This document shows positions 24,466 to 33,173 of a stretch of 37,367 nt of DNA, one piece after another. The DNA is from an uncultured Oscillospiraceae bacterium (lineage in GTDB: Bacteria > Bacillota > Clostridia > Oscillospirales > Acutalibacteraceae): NCBI GenBank assembly GCA_900544375.1, contig UQUZ01000023.1, positions 1 to 37,367 on the forward strand, written 5' to 3'. Both the position numbers and the translations under genes were made by a program. Under the pieces are notes generated by a model that saw only the letters and a program-made list of their open reading frames with translations, ran no database searches and was not told the DNA's origin. Within the stretch, counting starts at the first letter, position 1. Every line of letters begins with the position of its first letter.

Positions 24466-25580
24466 GTAAGCCTACCCCATCCTCTTTGGCGACCCGGCGC
24501 AGTTCGCCGGAACCGCTGCTCCGTGTGGTAAAAAAGCCAGAGCTCCCACCATGGCAGGCCTCACTGCTCCGCGTGGGTGCATTTCTCCTTGCCATCGCCG
24601 CAGGGGCGCTATTCATCCTGATGCTGGGGCAAAACCCGCTGAACGTTTATGCCGAGATGATCCGCGGCTGCTTCCGCAGCAAAATTGCCATTCAGTCCAC
24701 GGTGAAAATCGGCATTCCTCTGTTGGTCACTTCTCTCGGCGTGACCCTTGCCTTCAAAATGAAGTTTTGGAATATCGGCGCGGAGGGGCAGCTGATTATG
24801 GGCGCGGTGTTCGCCACATATTTTGCGCTGTTTCACAGCGATTGGCCGCACCTTTTGCTGATGCTGGCCTGTTTCCTGGCCGGTATAATCGGGGGCGGCC
24901 TCTGGGGGCTGATCCCCGCTGTATTTAAGGCGCGCTTCAACACCAATGAAACACTGTTGACGCTGATGCTCAACTATATTGCCTATTATATCGTCGATTA
25001 CCTGCGCCAAGGGCCGTGGCAGGATCCGGAGGCGCGCGGCTTCCCTAAAATCGCTACTTTTGATCCGAACGCCTACCTCGGCAAAATTTTCGGCGTGCAG
25101 TTCGGATGGATCATCGGTCTCCTGCTTGTGGTGCTTGTATTCGTTTACCTGCGCTATACCAAAAGCGGCTATGAAATCAGCGTGGTGGGCGAAAGCCAGG
25201 CCACGGCCCGGTATGCCGGCATCAACGTGAAGCGCGTGATGATCGTAACGATGGTTCTCAGCGGGGCAATCTCCGGCATTGCCGGCATGCTCCAGGTTAC
25301 CGGCACCGATTTTACACTCTCCACAGGCGTTGCGAGCGGTGTGGGCTTTACGGCAATTATTGTCGCCTGGCTTGGCCAGCTCAATCCCTTTGTGATTCTT
25401 GTTTTTACAGCGTTTTTTAGCATTCTGGAAAAGGGCAGCGGCGTGATTCAAACCGCATTCGGCCTTTCCTCCTATGCCGCGGATATTTTACAGGGCGTGA
25501 TCCTGTTTTTCATTCTGGGATGTGAATTTTTCATTCGCTACTCCTTTGCGTTTCGCAAGAAAGGGGGCAACGCCAAATGA
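24462..25580 (+). CDS. nucleoside ABC importer permease 1
   Basis: A 372-aa inner-membrane permease of the BPD_transp_2 (RbsC/YufP-like) family. A soluble N-tail of about 35 residues precedes about nine to ten hydrophobic helices. The family signature is the cytosolic-loop segment KMKFWNIGAEGQLIMGA, and a second conserved block is SVVGESQATARYAGINVKRV, which contacts the ATPase. The start overlaps the ATPase stop as ATGA, and AGGAGG is ten bases upstream. It pairs with permease 2 to form the heterodimeric channel. Confidence 0.94.
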   Translation: MSKPTPSSLATRRSSPEPLLRVVKKPELPPWQASLLRVGAFLLAIAAGALFILMLGQNPLNVYAEMIRGCFRSKIAIQSTVKIGIPLLVTSLGVTLAFKMKFWNIGAEGQLIMGAVFATYFALFHSDWPHLLLMLACFLAGIIGGGLWGLIPAVFKARFNTNETLLTLMLNYIAYYIVDYLRQGPWQDPEARGFPKIATFDPNAYLGKIFGVQFGWIIGLLLVVLVFVYLRYTKSGYEISVVGESQATARYAGINVKRVMIVTMVLSGAISGIAGMLQVTGTDFTLSTGVASGVGFTAIIVAWLGQLNPFVILVFTAFFSILEKGSGVIQTAFGLSSYAADILQGVILFFILGCEFFIRYSFAFRKKGGNAK

Positions 25581-26533
25581 ACACCTTTGTTAACTTTCTG
25601 CACGCCGCGCTTTTGGCTGGCACGCCCCTGATGTTTGGCACGCTCGGCGAAATTGTCACGGAAAAAGCGGGCAACCTGAATCTTGGCGTGGAGGGTATGA
25701 TGTCCATTGGCGCCATCGCAGGGTTTTATGTGGGCTTTACCACACAAAACATTGTGCTCGCTGTGCTTGGCGCATTTCTCGCAGGCCTCCTCTCCGCCCT
25801 CATCTATGCGTTTTTGACTGTTACGCTCAAAGCAAACCAAAACGTGACAGGCCTTACCTTGACGATTTTTGGCGTGGGTTTCGCCAATTTTTTCGGGGAT
25901 TTTCTGCGCGAATCGGCCGGAATCGACGTGCTGAAGCTATCGGATAAAATCACTAACACTGTGCAGGCGATTCATATTCCCGTGCTCAGCGACATCCCCT
26001 ATGTTGGAAAGCTCTTTTTTCAATATAACCCCTTCGTTTATTTTGGGATTCTTCTATGCATTTTGATGGGCATATACATCCTGCACACGCGCAAAGGCCT
26101 CAACCTCTGCGCGGTTGGTGAAAATCCCGGCGCGGCCGATGCGGCGGGCGTTAACGTCACCCGTGTGAAATATTTCAATATCCTGCTCGGCGGCGGGGTC
26201 TGCGGCATTGGCGGCGCCTACATCTCGCTGGTGCTCTGCGGCGGCATTTGGGTAACCGACAGCGTCAACGGCCTTGGATGGATCGCCGTAGCGCTCGTGA
26301 TCTTTGCAAGCTGGAACCCATTCAAGGCGATTCTCGGCTCCTTTATCTTTGGCGCGTTCAACATCCTAAAATTTTATATTCCAAAAAACATCGTCACCAT
26401 CCCGGAGGCAATTTTCGACATGCTGCCCTTCCTCGTGACAGCCATCGTGCTGATCGTCACCTCTATCCGGAAGAGCAAAGAGAACACCCAACCCGCAGGC
26501 TGTGGGATAAATTATTTCCGGGAGGAGCGGTAG
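25577..26533 (+). CDS. nucleoside ABC importer permease 2
   Basis: A 318-aa permease of the same family (YufQ-like), about eight to nine helices. The equivalent signature is LGEIVTEKAGNLNLGVEGMM near residue 22, and the ATPase-contact block is AVGENPGAADAAGVNVTRVK. It overlaps permease 1 by ATGA, which indicates tight translational coupling. It is the last gene of the xpt operon and is followed by a 17-bp perfect hairpin and then a bidirectional terminator. Confidence 0.94.
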   Translation: MNTFVNFLHAALLAGTPLMFGTLGEIVTEKAGNLNLGVEGMMSIGAIAGFYVGFTTQNIVLAVLGAFLAGLLSALIYAFLTVTLKANQNVTGLTLTIFGVGFANFFGDFLRESAGIDVLKLSDKITNTVQAIHIPVLSDIPYVGKLFFQYNPFVYFGILLCILMGIYILHTRKGLNLCAVGENPGAADAAGVNVTRVKYFNILLGGGVCGIGGAYISLVLCGGIWVTDSVNGLGWIAVALVIFASWNPFKAILGSFIFGAFNILKFYIPKNIVTIPEAIFDMLPFLVTAIVLIVTSIRKSKENTQPAGCGINYFREER

Positions 26534-26552
26534 CCGCAAAATTAAAGCTTTA

Positions 26553-26593
26553 CAAACCGGCCGTTGCAGATGCGTTCTGCAACGGCCGGTTTG
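26553..26593. terminator. 17-bp perfect hairpin after the importer operon
   Basis: CAAACCGGCCGTTGCAG (26553-26569) and its exact reverse complement (26577-26593) enclose a 7-base loop. There is no T-run on either side, so whether it terminates transcription is uncertain. Confidence 0.6.
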
Positions 26594-26716
26594 ATAAAGA
26601 CGCACACGCCAGCCTTGGGGTAACCGCTGCCCTGCTGATAGGTTTACAAGGCTTGAACCCTATGTGGTTATGAAGACGTTCTCTCGTGGCGCCTTAGAAG
26701 CCGCCTCCTCGTTAAG

Positions 26717-26759
26717 AAAAATCTGTTGCGAAATGTGAAACACTTCGCAACAGATTTTT
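26717..26759. terminator. bidirectional terminator
   Basis: AAAAATCTGTTGCGAA (26717-26732) pairs with TTCGCAACAGATTTTT (26744-26759). T-runs follow on both strands, as expected between the convergent importer operon and the lipoprotein gene at 26771. Confidence 0.9.
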
Positions 26760-26770
26760 GATAGGCACTT

Positions 26771-28087
26771 TTATTCGGAAAGGATTTTTTGTAGGGACGA
26801 TCCGTCTACCCGATATGCTCTGAATTCCTGCCCGTACGCGTCTTTCCGGTATAGCAACAGAAGATTCCCGCCCTCATCCATATTGATCCGGTCAAGAAAT
26901 GGATATTCTGAATCACTGTCCATCTGGAGCCGGGTAATCTCCCCCGTCTGCGTATGTACTGCATAGATAACGGGCTTTCCAGCCTCCGCTGACCGGGCAA
27001 GACTATTTTTTTGAAAATACAGATAGGGCGTTTTTTCACTGTTATACAGGCTCTCTAAATTCCCTGCAAAATCATACTCCTGATCTGTTCCAAATAACAG
27101 CTCATAATGTTCCCCCCTCCGGATAAAAAGCGAAGCGCGCAAGCTGCTATAATCCTTCACGACCAACAGGTTGCCGACAATATCCATGTGCAGCGGGGCG
27201 CCAATTTCTTTACCAATCTCCGCCTCCTCCGTTTGAGAGAGTAGTTTCCCATTGCCATCGTAGGTGTAAAGGTAGCAGTGATCCTCCCCGTTTTTTTTCT
27301 GCCTGCCCAGGCCATAGATCTTGCCGTCAGCGGCGCAGGCAACCTCGAGAACCGTGCCCCGGCTGTTCTGCTCGCCCCCCTGATAGAAAAATTCATTTTT
27401 CAGGATCGTTTTGCGCTGTCCGGTTTTTCCATCGTATTTCTCGATCTCCGTGACGATAGAATCTTCCTCTTGGCGGGGGACGTAGCCAATGAATTCCGTT
27501 GCCGACAGCTTGCTGAGGTTAATCAGCGCGGCCACGTTTTTCCGCTTCGCCACAACGCTAAACTTTTTATCCTTCGTATCAATCCGAATCAAATTGTTGA
27601 TATCGGCGCCGCCAGCATCCGCACTGCCATACCAGGTGTAAAAATATCGCCCGTCCATGAAAACCGCATCCCCGCTGGAGGCGGTCGTATTGGCGATCTG
27701 GCCGACCTGTGTGGCCTTCTGCGTTTTGCCATCATAAATCGCAAAACTGGTGATGTTGGAATCCTGCTCTCCATCCAGCCCTGCATAGCTCATACAAAAA
27801 AGATCCCCGCAGAAATTGCTCAGGTAGCGGATTTTTTTTGCCTCACCCTTTGCGGAAGATGAATCAAACAGCAATTGGGCCTGCTGGTTGGAAATCCGCT
27901 TCGGCGCAGAGGGATTTTTGAGGGAGAATGGGAGCGTTTCCGAGGAAGCCGAACGCAGGGAGCTTGGCTCCTGCTCCGAGCCTGTCGTCTGCTCCGGATC
28001 ACTCCGCTGCGTGCCGCCGCAGCCTGTAAGGAGCAGAAGGAACAACATCAGAAAAGATAGGAAAGCGGCAAGCCCCTTGGCATGCAT
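26771..28087 (-). CDS. lipoprotein, unknown function, probable beta-propeller
   Basis: A 438-aa lipoprotein that I cannot assign to a named family. The signal peptide has a long hydrophobic core (AAFLSFLMLFLLLL) and the lipobox LTGC, followed by a Ser/Glu-rich linker to about residue 60. The rest is rich in short beta motifs of the type IYDGKTQKATQ, YDGKTGQRK, LYTYDGNGKLL and VHTQTGEITRL, spaced as in beta-propeller or WD-like proteins. It is encoded 21 bases after the C39-like peptidase gene and probably co-expressed with it. It may be its anchor, receptor or sensor, but that is inference. Confidence 0.7.
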   Translation of the reverse strand: MHAKGLAAFLSFLMLFLLLLTGCGGTQRSDPEQTTGSEQEPSSLRSASSETLPFSLKNPSAPKRISNQQAQLLFDSSSAKGEAKKIRYLSNFCGDLFCMSYAGLDGEQDSNITSFAIYDGKTQKATQVGQIANTTASSGDAVFMDGRYFYTWYGSADAGGADINNLIRIDTKDKKFSVVAKRKNVAALINLSKLSATEFIGYVPRQEEDSIVTEIEKYDGKTGQRKTILKNEFFYQGGEQNSRGTVLEVACAADGKIYGLGRQKKNGEDHCYLYTYDGNGKLLSQTEEAEIGKEIGAPLHMDIVGNLLVVKDYSSLRASLFIRRGEHYELLFGTDQEYDFAGNLESLYNSEKTPYLYFQKNSLARSAEAGKPVIYAVHTQTGEITRLQMDSDSEYPFLDRINMDEGGNLLLLYRKDAYGQEFRAYRVDGSSLQKILSE

Positions 28088-28108
28088 GCCCTGTCACCCT
28101 TTCATTCG

Positions 28109-28915
28109 TTAATACCCAATCGCATTCTGACCTACACCCATTTTATTCGTATTTACTTTCCAAAGTTGAGTAAAACTTCTCGTAAATTTTCCGTCGGCAT
28201 AAATTCCATGTCCATACTTAGGGAAGTAGTAAGGATCTACAATATAATAAGAATTTCGAGCCGGATCTGGATTATCGCGATTGGGATTTGAATATCCCAC
28301 TAAATTCGTGTAATGTCCATCCGTTTTATAGGGCCAGTAAACAGTATCATAAGAGGCTAATGTGAAAATAATCGGTGCATTTATTTTACTATACATCGTG
28401 CGAACACAGTTTAGAAAATCCGCTTCGCCAGAAACAAGGCGGCGAACGTAAGTATTTCTGCTTTGCATTTTGTTTAAATAATTCAATACCGTCTGCATAG
28501 CCGGCCCTCGCCCAACCGCATTTTGAATGGTGGTTTGAGAAGGTACCGTTTGCGACGAGTTTGCTTTTTTAATATACTTTAAAATCTGTTGAACCGTAGC
28601 CGGAGCGCATTTGGTATTATCCTCTTGCATAACGGCATCAACATTTAAAACGGCGGTACTGCCCGCACGCGTACTCGGCTGCCCTTCTGATGCCAACCGA
28701 TCTGTCAAATCCCATTTTTCTTTCACTTGCTCTTTCTGTTCCGGCGTTAGATCTGGATTTGCAAGCGCTTCCATTAGAATCTCATCATTGGTTTGGCCAA
28801 TCTCCGAGGGCATCAGACCGCCCTCACTTGCCGAGCCTAAAGCAGACGCCTGTGTGACCGCCAGAACAGCGACAAGTACCGTTGCTACAACTCCAAAAGC
28901 TCTTCTCTTTTTCAT
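28109..28915 (-). CDS. secreted C39-like (papain-fold) cysteine peptidase
   Basis: A 268-aa exported protein. The signal peptide covers residues 1-25 (core VVATVLVAVLAV, probable cleavage after ASA). A charged spacer (30-85) precedes a peptidase_C39_2-like domain. Catalytic candidates line up: Q97, C103 (NTKCAPATVQQ), H201 (DGHYTNLVGY) and D227 (YIVDPYY). No ABC transporter domain or cell-wall anchor is present, so it is secreted or retained by the neighbouring lipoprotein. The gene appears AT-richer than its neighbours and lies behind a near-perfect promoter, which hints at acquisition. The substrate is unknown. Catalytically dead relatives exist, but this one keeps all three residues. Confidence 0.75.
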   Translation of the reverse strand: MKKRRAFGVVATVLVAVLAVTQASALGSASEGGLMPSEIGQTNDEILMEALANPDLTPEQKEQVKEKWDLTDRLASEGQPSTRAGSTAVLNVDAVMQEDNTKCAPATVQQILKYIKKANSSQTVPSQTTIQNAVGRGPAMQTVLNYLNKMQSRNTYVRRLVSGEADFLNCVRTMYSKINAPIIFTLASYDTVYWPYKTDGHYTNLVGYSNPNRDNPDPARNSYYIVDPYYFPKYGHGIYADGKFTRSFTQLWKVNTNKMGVGQNAIGY

Positions 28916-28962
28916 TTCTTTGTCTCCCTTCCATTAATATATCCATAATTGGGGACAACCTT

Positions 28963-28991
28963 ATTGTATATATCATTCTATAATTTGTCAA
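28963..28991 (-). promoter_or_regulatory. promoter of the C39-like peptidase operon
   Basis: On the minus strand a perfect TTGACA (28991-28986) and TACAAT (28968-28963) are separated by 17 bases. The surroundings are very AT-rich. The ribosome site AAGGGAG lies about ten bases before the ATG. Confidence 0.85.
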
Positions 28992-29035
28992 TATATATAA
29001 TACTATTTATCTATTCTATGTATTCATTGCAAAAT

Positions 29036-29068
29036 AAAAATACGCCGCGAACCCGCGGCGTATTTTTT
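29036..29068. terminator. bidirectional terminator after the P-type ATPase
   Basis: TACGCCGCG (29041-29049) and CGCGGCGTA (29054-29062) form a perfect stem flanked by A-runs and T-runs. On the minus strand it lies 20 bases after the ATPase stop. Confidence 0.92.
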
Positions 29069-29084
29069 ATATCACACTTCCCTG

Positions 29085-31760
29085 TTATTGCCCCTTCTTC
29101 TTGTAATATATCCGTTGGAACGCTTTGACGACCTCCACGATTGGAATAACTAGAAACGCCAACAGCATCGCCTCAAAATACTCCATTGCCGTCAGCGGAA
29201 CGAGACGGAAAGCATCGGCCAAAAATGGCACATAGATCACCGTTGTCGTCAGCAGCACGGAGAGCACCATTGCGCCATAGAGCACCCAGTTGTGGCTTCC
29301 GCGCAGGCCCATGGCCAATACGGAGCCATGCTGCGAGCGCATGTTGAAAGCGTGGAACACCTCGCACATGGAAAGCGTCAGGAACGCCATCGTGATCGCA
29401 TGGTTGTGAAGGCCGGTTACATCGTCCACATTATTGTAACCGAGCGCATAGGCGAAAATTGTCTGCGCCGCAATTAAAATGCCCTGATATAAGAGCTCCG
29501 GCCCAAGGCCGCCCGCAAAAATGCCGTCTGTAGAGCTGCGCGGCTTTCGCTTCATCAAATCGCGCTCGCCGCGCTCCATGCCAAGGCCAATGGCGGGGAT
29601 GCTATCCGTAATCAGGTTGATCCACAACAGGTGAACCGGAAGCAGGATCGTAAATGGACCGCCTGTCAGCGCGCCGAGCCCGATGGTAGCCACCAGGATA
29701 CATACAACCTCACTAAGGTTGGAGGAGAGCAGGAACTGGATGGTTTTGCGGATATTATCATAAATCCGCCGGCCCTCCTCCACAGCGGAGACAATGGTGG
29801 CAAAATTATCATCTGCCAGCACCATATCGGCCACGTTTTTCGTCACGTCCGTGCCTGTGATGCCCATGCCGATTCCAATATCGGCTGTTTTAATCGCCGG
29901 GGCATCGTTCACGCCGTCGCCCGTCATTGCTGTGACCATGCCGCGTTTTTTCCATGCGCTGACGATGCGCACCTTATGCTCCGGCTGCACACGGGCATAA
30001 ACGGAATACTGATCCACTTGGCGCTCAAACGTCTCGTCATCCATCTCGCTGAGCTCTGCGCCGGTGATGGCCCCGCTGGCATCCTCAATGATGCCGAGCT
30101 CCTTTGCAATTGCCACGGCCGTATCGCGGTGGTCGCCCGTAATCATAATCGGCCGGATACCCGCCTCGCGGCATTCCGCCACGGCAGCCTTCACCTCCGG
30201 CCGAACCGGATCGATCATGCCGGTCAGGCCGATAAAAATAAGCTCCTGCTCCAGCTGCTCCGGCTCAAAGGAATCCGGCAGGCTGCCATAGGCACGGTAG
30301 GCCGCTGCCAGCACGCGCAAGGCTTTATCCGCCATCGCTTTATTCTGTTGCAGGATTTCTTCGCGCTTCTCCTGCGTCAGCGGGATTGCCTCGCCGCCTT
30401 CCCATATCTTTGTGCAGCGGCTGAGCACCACATCGGGAGCGCCCTTGGTATACTGAATATATTGCCCCTCCTGCGCCTCATGGACAGTGGACATCATCTT
30501 CCGCATGGAGTCAAACGGCGCTTCTCCCACGCGCGGAAGAGCTTTTTTCAGTTCCTTTTTGTTGAGCGATAATGAGAGGCCATAGGAGACGAGCGCCGCC
30601 TCCGTTGGCTCCCCTACCACGCTCCCATCGTCCTTTACCTCTGCATCCGTGCAAAGTGCCATCGCCTGTGCAAGCAAAGGTTCCTCTGCGCCGAAATGCT
30701 CGACGACAGTCATTTTATTCTGCGTGAGCGTCCCCGTTTTATCCGAACAGATGATCTGTGCGCAGCCCAACGTTTCCACAGCGGTGAGCTTGCGGATGAC
30801 GGCGTTGCGCTTTGACATATTGGTCACGCCAATGGAGAGCACGATCGTCACAACGGCTGCCAACCCCTCCGGAATCGCCGCAACCGCCAGGCTGACTGCG
30901 ATCAGAAAGGTATCGAGAATCGCTTGCAGGTGGAAATCATGCCCGCGCAGCAAACCGAAGGCAAAGATGAACACACAGATGCCGAGCACCAGCCAAGTCA
31001 GAATTTTACTCAGCTGCGTCAGCTTTTTCTGAAGCGGCGTTTCACCATCCTCCGCCTGGGTGATAGCCGTTGCGATCTTGCCCATCTCCGTGTGCATCCC
31101 GGTCGCCGTAACGACCGCCTTGCCGCGGCCATAGGCAACCGTGCTGCCCATGTAGGCCATATTCTTACGATCGCCAAGCGCCACATCCTGCCCCTTGGGA
31201 ACAAGCCTATCCACAAGCTTGCTCACCGGAACACTCTCGCCAGTCAGCGCGGATTCCTCAACCTTCATGCTTGCGCATTCAAACAGGCGGCAATCCGCCG
31301 GAACCGCGTCGCCCGCCTCTAGCACAAGCACATCGCCCACGGCGATTTCTTCACTTTTTACGGTGATCAGCTCGCCATCCCGCAGCACCTTGCTGGTGGC
31401 CGCCGCCATTTTCTGAAGAGCTTCGATTGCCTTTTCAGCCTTACTCTCCTGATATACGCCCAACACAGCGTTCAGGATAACGACCACCAGAATGATGACG
31501 ACGTCCGCATAGCCTTCCTTCTCATGGCCGAGCGCTGCCGTAACAGCGGAAACAACCGCAGCGCCGATCAGCACGAGAATCATTGGGTTGAGAAGCTGCT
31601 CGATAAACCGGCGCAGGATGGATTTCTTTTTCGCCTCCTCCAGCCTGTTTTTACCGTCGCGCGCAAGGCGCTGCGAGGCCTGAGCGCCACTGAGGCCGTT
31701 CGGTGTGCTTTCCACTGCTGAAAATACATCCGAGATGTTTTCCAGATAGTATTTTTTCAC
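29085..31760 (-). CDS. P-type cation ATPase (Ca2+/Mn2+, PMCA/SERCA-like)
   Basis: An 891-aa P2-type ATPase of the plasma membrane. Order: cation-ATPase N-domain (1-60), helices M1-M2, actuator domain with TGES (173-176), M3-M4 with the ion-site motif IPEGLAAVV (296-304), phosphorylation site DKTGTLT with D340, nucleotide-binding domain (KGAPDV), hinge GDGVNDAPA, then M5-M10 with NLITDSIPAIGLGME. The N/TD pair of M6 and the PEGL glutamate are the calcium ligands of SERCA, and only one site may be complete. Homology alone says Ca2+. The yybP-ykoY riboswitch upstream says it is induced by Mn2+, so Mn2+ efflux is the more likely job. The start is a GTG at 31760 with GAAGGAAGG ten bases upstream. 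Confidence 0.95.
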   Translation of the reverse strand: MKKYYLENISDVFSAVESTPNGLSGAQASQRLARDGKNRLEEAKKKSILRRFIEQLLNPMILVLIGAAVVSAVTAALGHEKEGYADVVIILVVVILNAVLGVYQESKAEKAIEALQKMAAATSKVLRDGELITVKSEEIAVGDVLVLEAGDAVPADCRLFECASMKVEESALTGESVPVSKLVDRLVPKGQDVALGDRKNMAYMGSTVAYGRGKAVVTATGMHTEMGKIATAITQAEDGETPLQKKLTQLSKILTWLVLGICVFIFAFGLLRGHDFHLQAILDTFLIAVSLAVAAIPEGLAAVVTIVLSIGVTNMSKRNAVIRKLTAVETLGCAQIICSDKTGTLTQNKMTVVEHFGAEEPLLAQAMALCTDAEVKDDGSVVGEPTEAALVSYGLSLSLNKKELKKALPRVGEAPFDSMRKMMSTVHEAQEGQYIQYTKGAPDVVLSRCTKIWEGGEAIPLTQEKREEILQQNKAMADKALRVLAAAYRAYGSLPDSFEPEQLEQELIFIGLTGMIDPVRPEVKAAVAECREAGIRPIMITGDHRDTAVAIAKELGIIEDASGAITGAELSEMDDETFERQVDQYSVYARVQPEHKVRIVSAWKKRGMVTAMTGDGVNDAPAIKTADIGIGMGITGTDVTKNVADMVLADDNFATIVSAVEEGRRIYDNIRKTIQFLLSSNLSEVVCILVATIGLGALTGGPFTILLPVHLLWINLITDSIPAIGLGMERGERDLMKRKPRSSTDGIFAGGLGPELLYQGILIAAQTIFAYALGYNNVDDVTGLHNHAITMAFLTLSMCEVFHAFNMRSQHGSVLAMGLRGSHNWVLYGAMVLSVLLTTTVIYVPFLADAFRLVPLTAMEYFEAMLLAFLVIPIVEVVKAFQRIYYKKKGQ

Positions 31761-31833
31761 TGTTCTTCTGCCTTCCTTCTATTGTGTTCCAACAGCTATC
31801 TATTAATCAACCGTCCTTCTAAGACGGATTGTG

Positions 31834-31965
31834 CCCAAAAAAATCAAAAATCCTTCAGCAGAGAGAAATCTGCTGAAGGTCTTGCTTCCATTTTCATGGA
31901 TCGCAGCCAGACGCATCTGCGCCGTGTGTTGACATGCGATTGCCAAGCTACTCCCCTTCACCGGC
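31834..31965 (-). ncRNA. yybP-ykoY manganese riboswitch with terminator
   Basis: Read on the minus strand, the aptamer opens with GAAGGGGAGTAGC (31959-31947) and closes with GAAGCAAGACCTTC (31888-31875), the two conserved Mn2+-binding segments of the yybP-ykoY class. P1 pairs TGAAGG (31961-31956) with CCTTCA (31879-31874). The same CCTTCA begins the left arm of a terminator (31879-31870 with 31861-31852) followed by ATTTTTGATTTTTTT. The two pairings exclude each other, so Mn2+ binding should favour read-through into the ATPase gene (an ON switch). The identification rests on motif and architecture. Confidence 0.93.
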
Positions 31966-31997
31966 CCGGCCGGAAAAGTGATCTTTATGTTATCTTT

Positions 31998-32025
31998 ATC
32001 ATACCATGATTTTCCGTGAAGTCAA
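31998..32025 (-). promoter_or_regulatory. promoter of the riboswitch-ATPase transcript
   Basis: TTGACT (32025-32020) and TATGAT (32003-31998) on the minus strand with a 16-base spacer. Transcription would begin about 30 bases before the aptamer. Bases 32026-32226, between this and the divergent promoter, are AT-rich and hold nothing I recognise. Confidence 0.82.
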
Positions 32026-32226
32026 TTGCTGGATACAAAATTTAAAAACCATTCATACTCTATTCACATTGGCTGCAAGCTGCTCAATATGCAAGAGGTA
32101 TCTACAGCTCTTCCACTATAAGCTTTCGCAAGCATTTCGTTTTTTATTCGCGGAGCTTCGATTCATATCCTAAAAGATAGCGTTCAAAACAAAAATAAAA
32201 GAAATCAAAAAAATAAATCGTATAAA

Positions 32227-32255
32227 TTGACTTTTTCATACATTGATGTTATAGT
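32227..32255 (+). promoter_or_regulatory. promoter of the first small lipoprotein gene
   Basis: TTGACT (32227-32232) and TATAGT (32250-32255) with a 17-base spacer, 51 bases before the start codon. Confidence 0.82.
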
Positions 32256-32305
32256 AGATAAAGCATGCGACATTTTTCAATCAAATCTGACGGGAGGCCC
32301 TATTT

Positions 32306-32971
32306 ATGAAACGAATCATCTGCCTAATTATGGTATGCCTGTTCGCACTCTGCGCCCTGACCGCCTGCAAAAAGAATGGGCCCACGATTATGGGGAACGA
32401 CGGCGCAACCTATGAGCAAGTGGTCGACAAGGATGGCAACCCTGTTACCGATCCATCCGGCAACCCGGTTGTAATCGCCCCAAAAGGGACGGATGCATCC
32501 GGAAATGAACAGGAGGACGCCACACAGAGCCTTACCATCCCGTATCTTGCCTCGTCCGGCAAAACGATTGAATCCCCAGGTTACCGTATGGACATTCCGA
32601 AAGACTGGGAGATGAAATCCAGCGCAGCCGATCCAATTTTAGAAAACAAAGAGGAAACGCTCCAGATCTCTATTATGGATAAAAGTGCCGTTGCCAAGAA
32701 TCGGAAAGAATATGCCGAAACCGCCCGCAACAGCTTGATGCAGGTTGGCAATACGCCCAGTGAAATCACGGAAACCACCATTGCAGGGAATTCGGCCAGC
32801 AAATTCACTTCCTCCGTTCAAAAGGATGATGACACAAAGCTCTTTTCCGTTTTCTACATTGTGGAAAATAACGGTAAAATTTACGTACTCTCCGGCACGG
32901 CAAAAAGCGAAAACGAGTTTCAGTCAGCTGATTTCGACACAATCTTCAACAACAGCATTCAATTTAAATAA
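32306..32971 (+). CDS. lipoprotein, PsbP/DcrB-like fold suspected
   Basis: A 221-aa lipoprotein. The signal peptide MKRIICLIMVCLFALCA ends in the lipobox LTAC with C21 lipidated. A low-complexity spacer (VDKDGNPVTDPSGNPVV) reaches about residue 70. The folded part begins with PGYRMDIPKDWEMKSS and ends with SADFDTIFNNSIQF. Starting with a P-x-W-type segment and ending in a helix followed by a short strand is the pattern of PsbP/DcrB-like (DUF1795) proteins. It resembles the next gene product in layout. GGGAGG lies eight bases before the ATG. Function unknown. Confidence 0.72.
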   Translation: MKRIICLIMVCLFALCALTACKKNGPTIMGNDGATYEQVVDKDGNPVTDPSGNPVVIAPKGTDASGNEQEDATQSLTIPYLASSGKTIESPGYRMDIPKDWEMKSSAADPILENKEETLQISIMDKSAVAKNRKEYAETARNSLMQVGNTPSEITETTIAGNSASKFTSSVQKDDDTKLFSVFYIVENNGKIYVLSGTAKSENEFQSADFDTIFNNSIQFK

Positions 32972-32986
32972 GAAGCTTTACAAATC

Positions 32987-33030
32987 AAAAAGCACGCACT
33001 GGAAACAAAACTTTCTATGCGTGCTTTTTT
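32987..33030 (+). terminator. terminator after the first small lipoprotein gene
   Basis: AAAAAGCACGCA and TGCGTGCTTTTTT form a 12-bp stem around a 19-base loop, with T-runs on both strands. Confidence 0.85.
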
Positions 33031-33057
33031 CTTCGGTTTGACCAGTTGCGGCTATGC

Positions 33058-33086
33058 TTGCGGCGGAGGCAAAGTGTTGATATAAT
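33058..33086 (+). promoter_or_regulatory. promoter of the second small lipoprotein gene
   Basis: TTGCGG (33058-33063) and a perfect TATAAT (33081-33086) with a 17-base spacer. Confidence 0.7.
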
Positions 33087-33173
33087 GAAATTAAAAATCC
33101 AGAAAGCATCCAAAATTGTTGTGCAATTATAAAACCGCCTATTGAGATGATTCAGAAAAGGAGTTGTTCTGTT

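Noticed and set aside
29631..30572. 313-codon open frame antisense to the P-type ATPase gene
   Set aside because: It is covered entirely by the ATPase, whose motifs are intact on the other strand.
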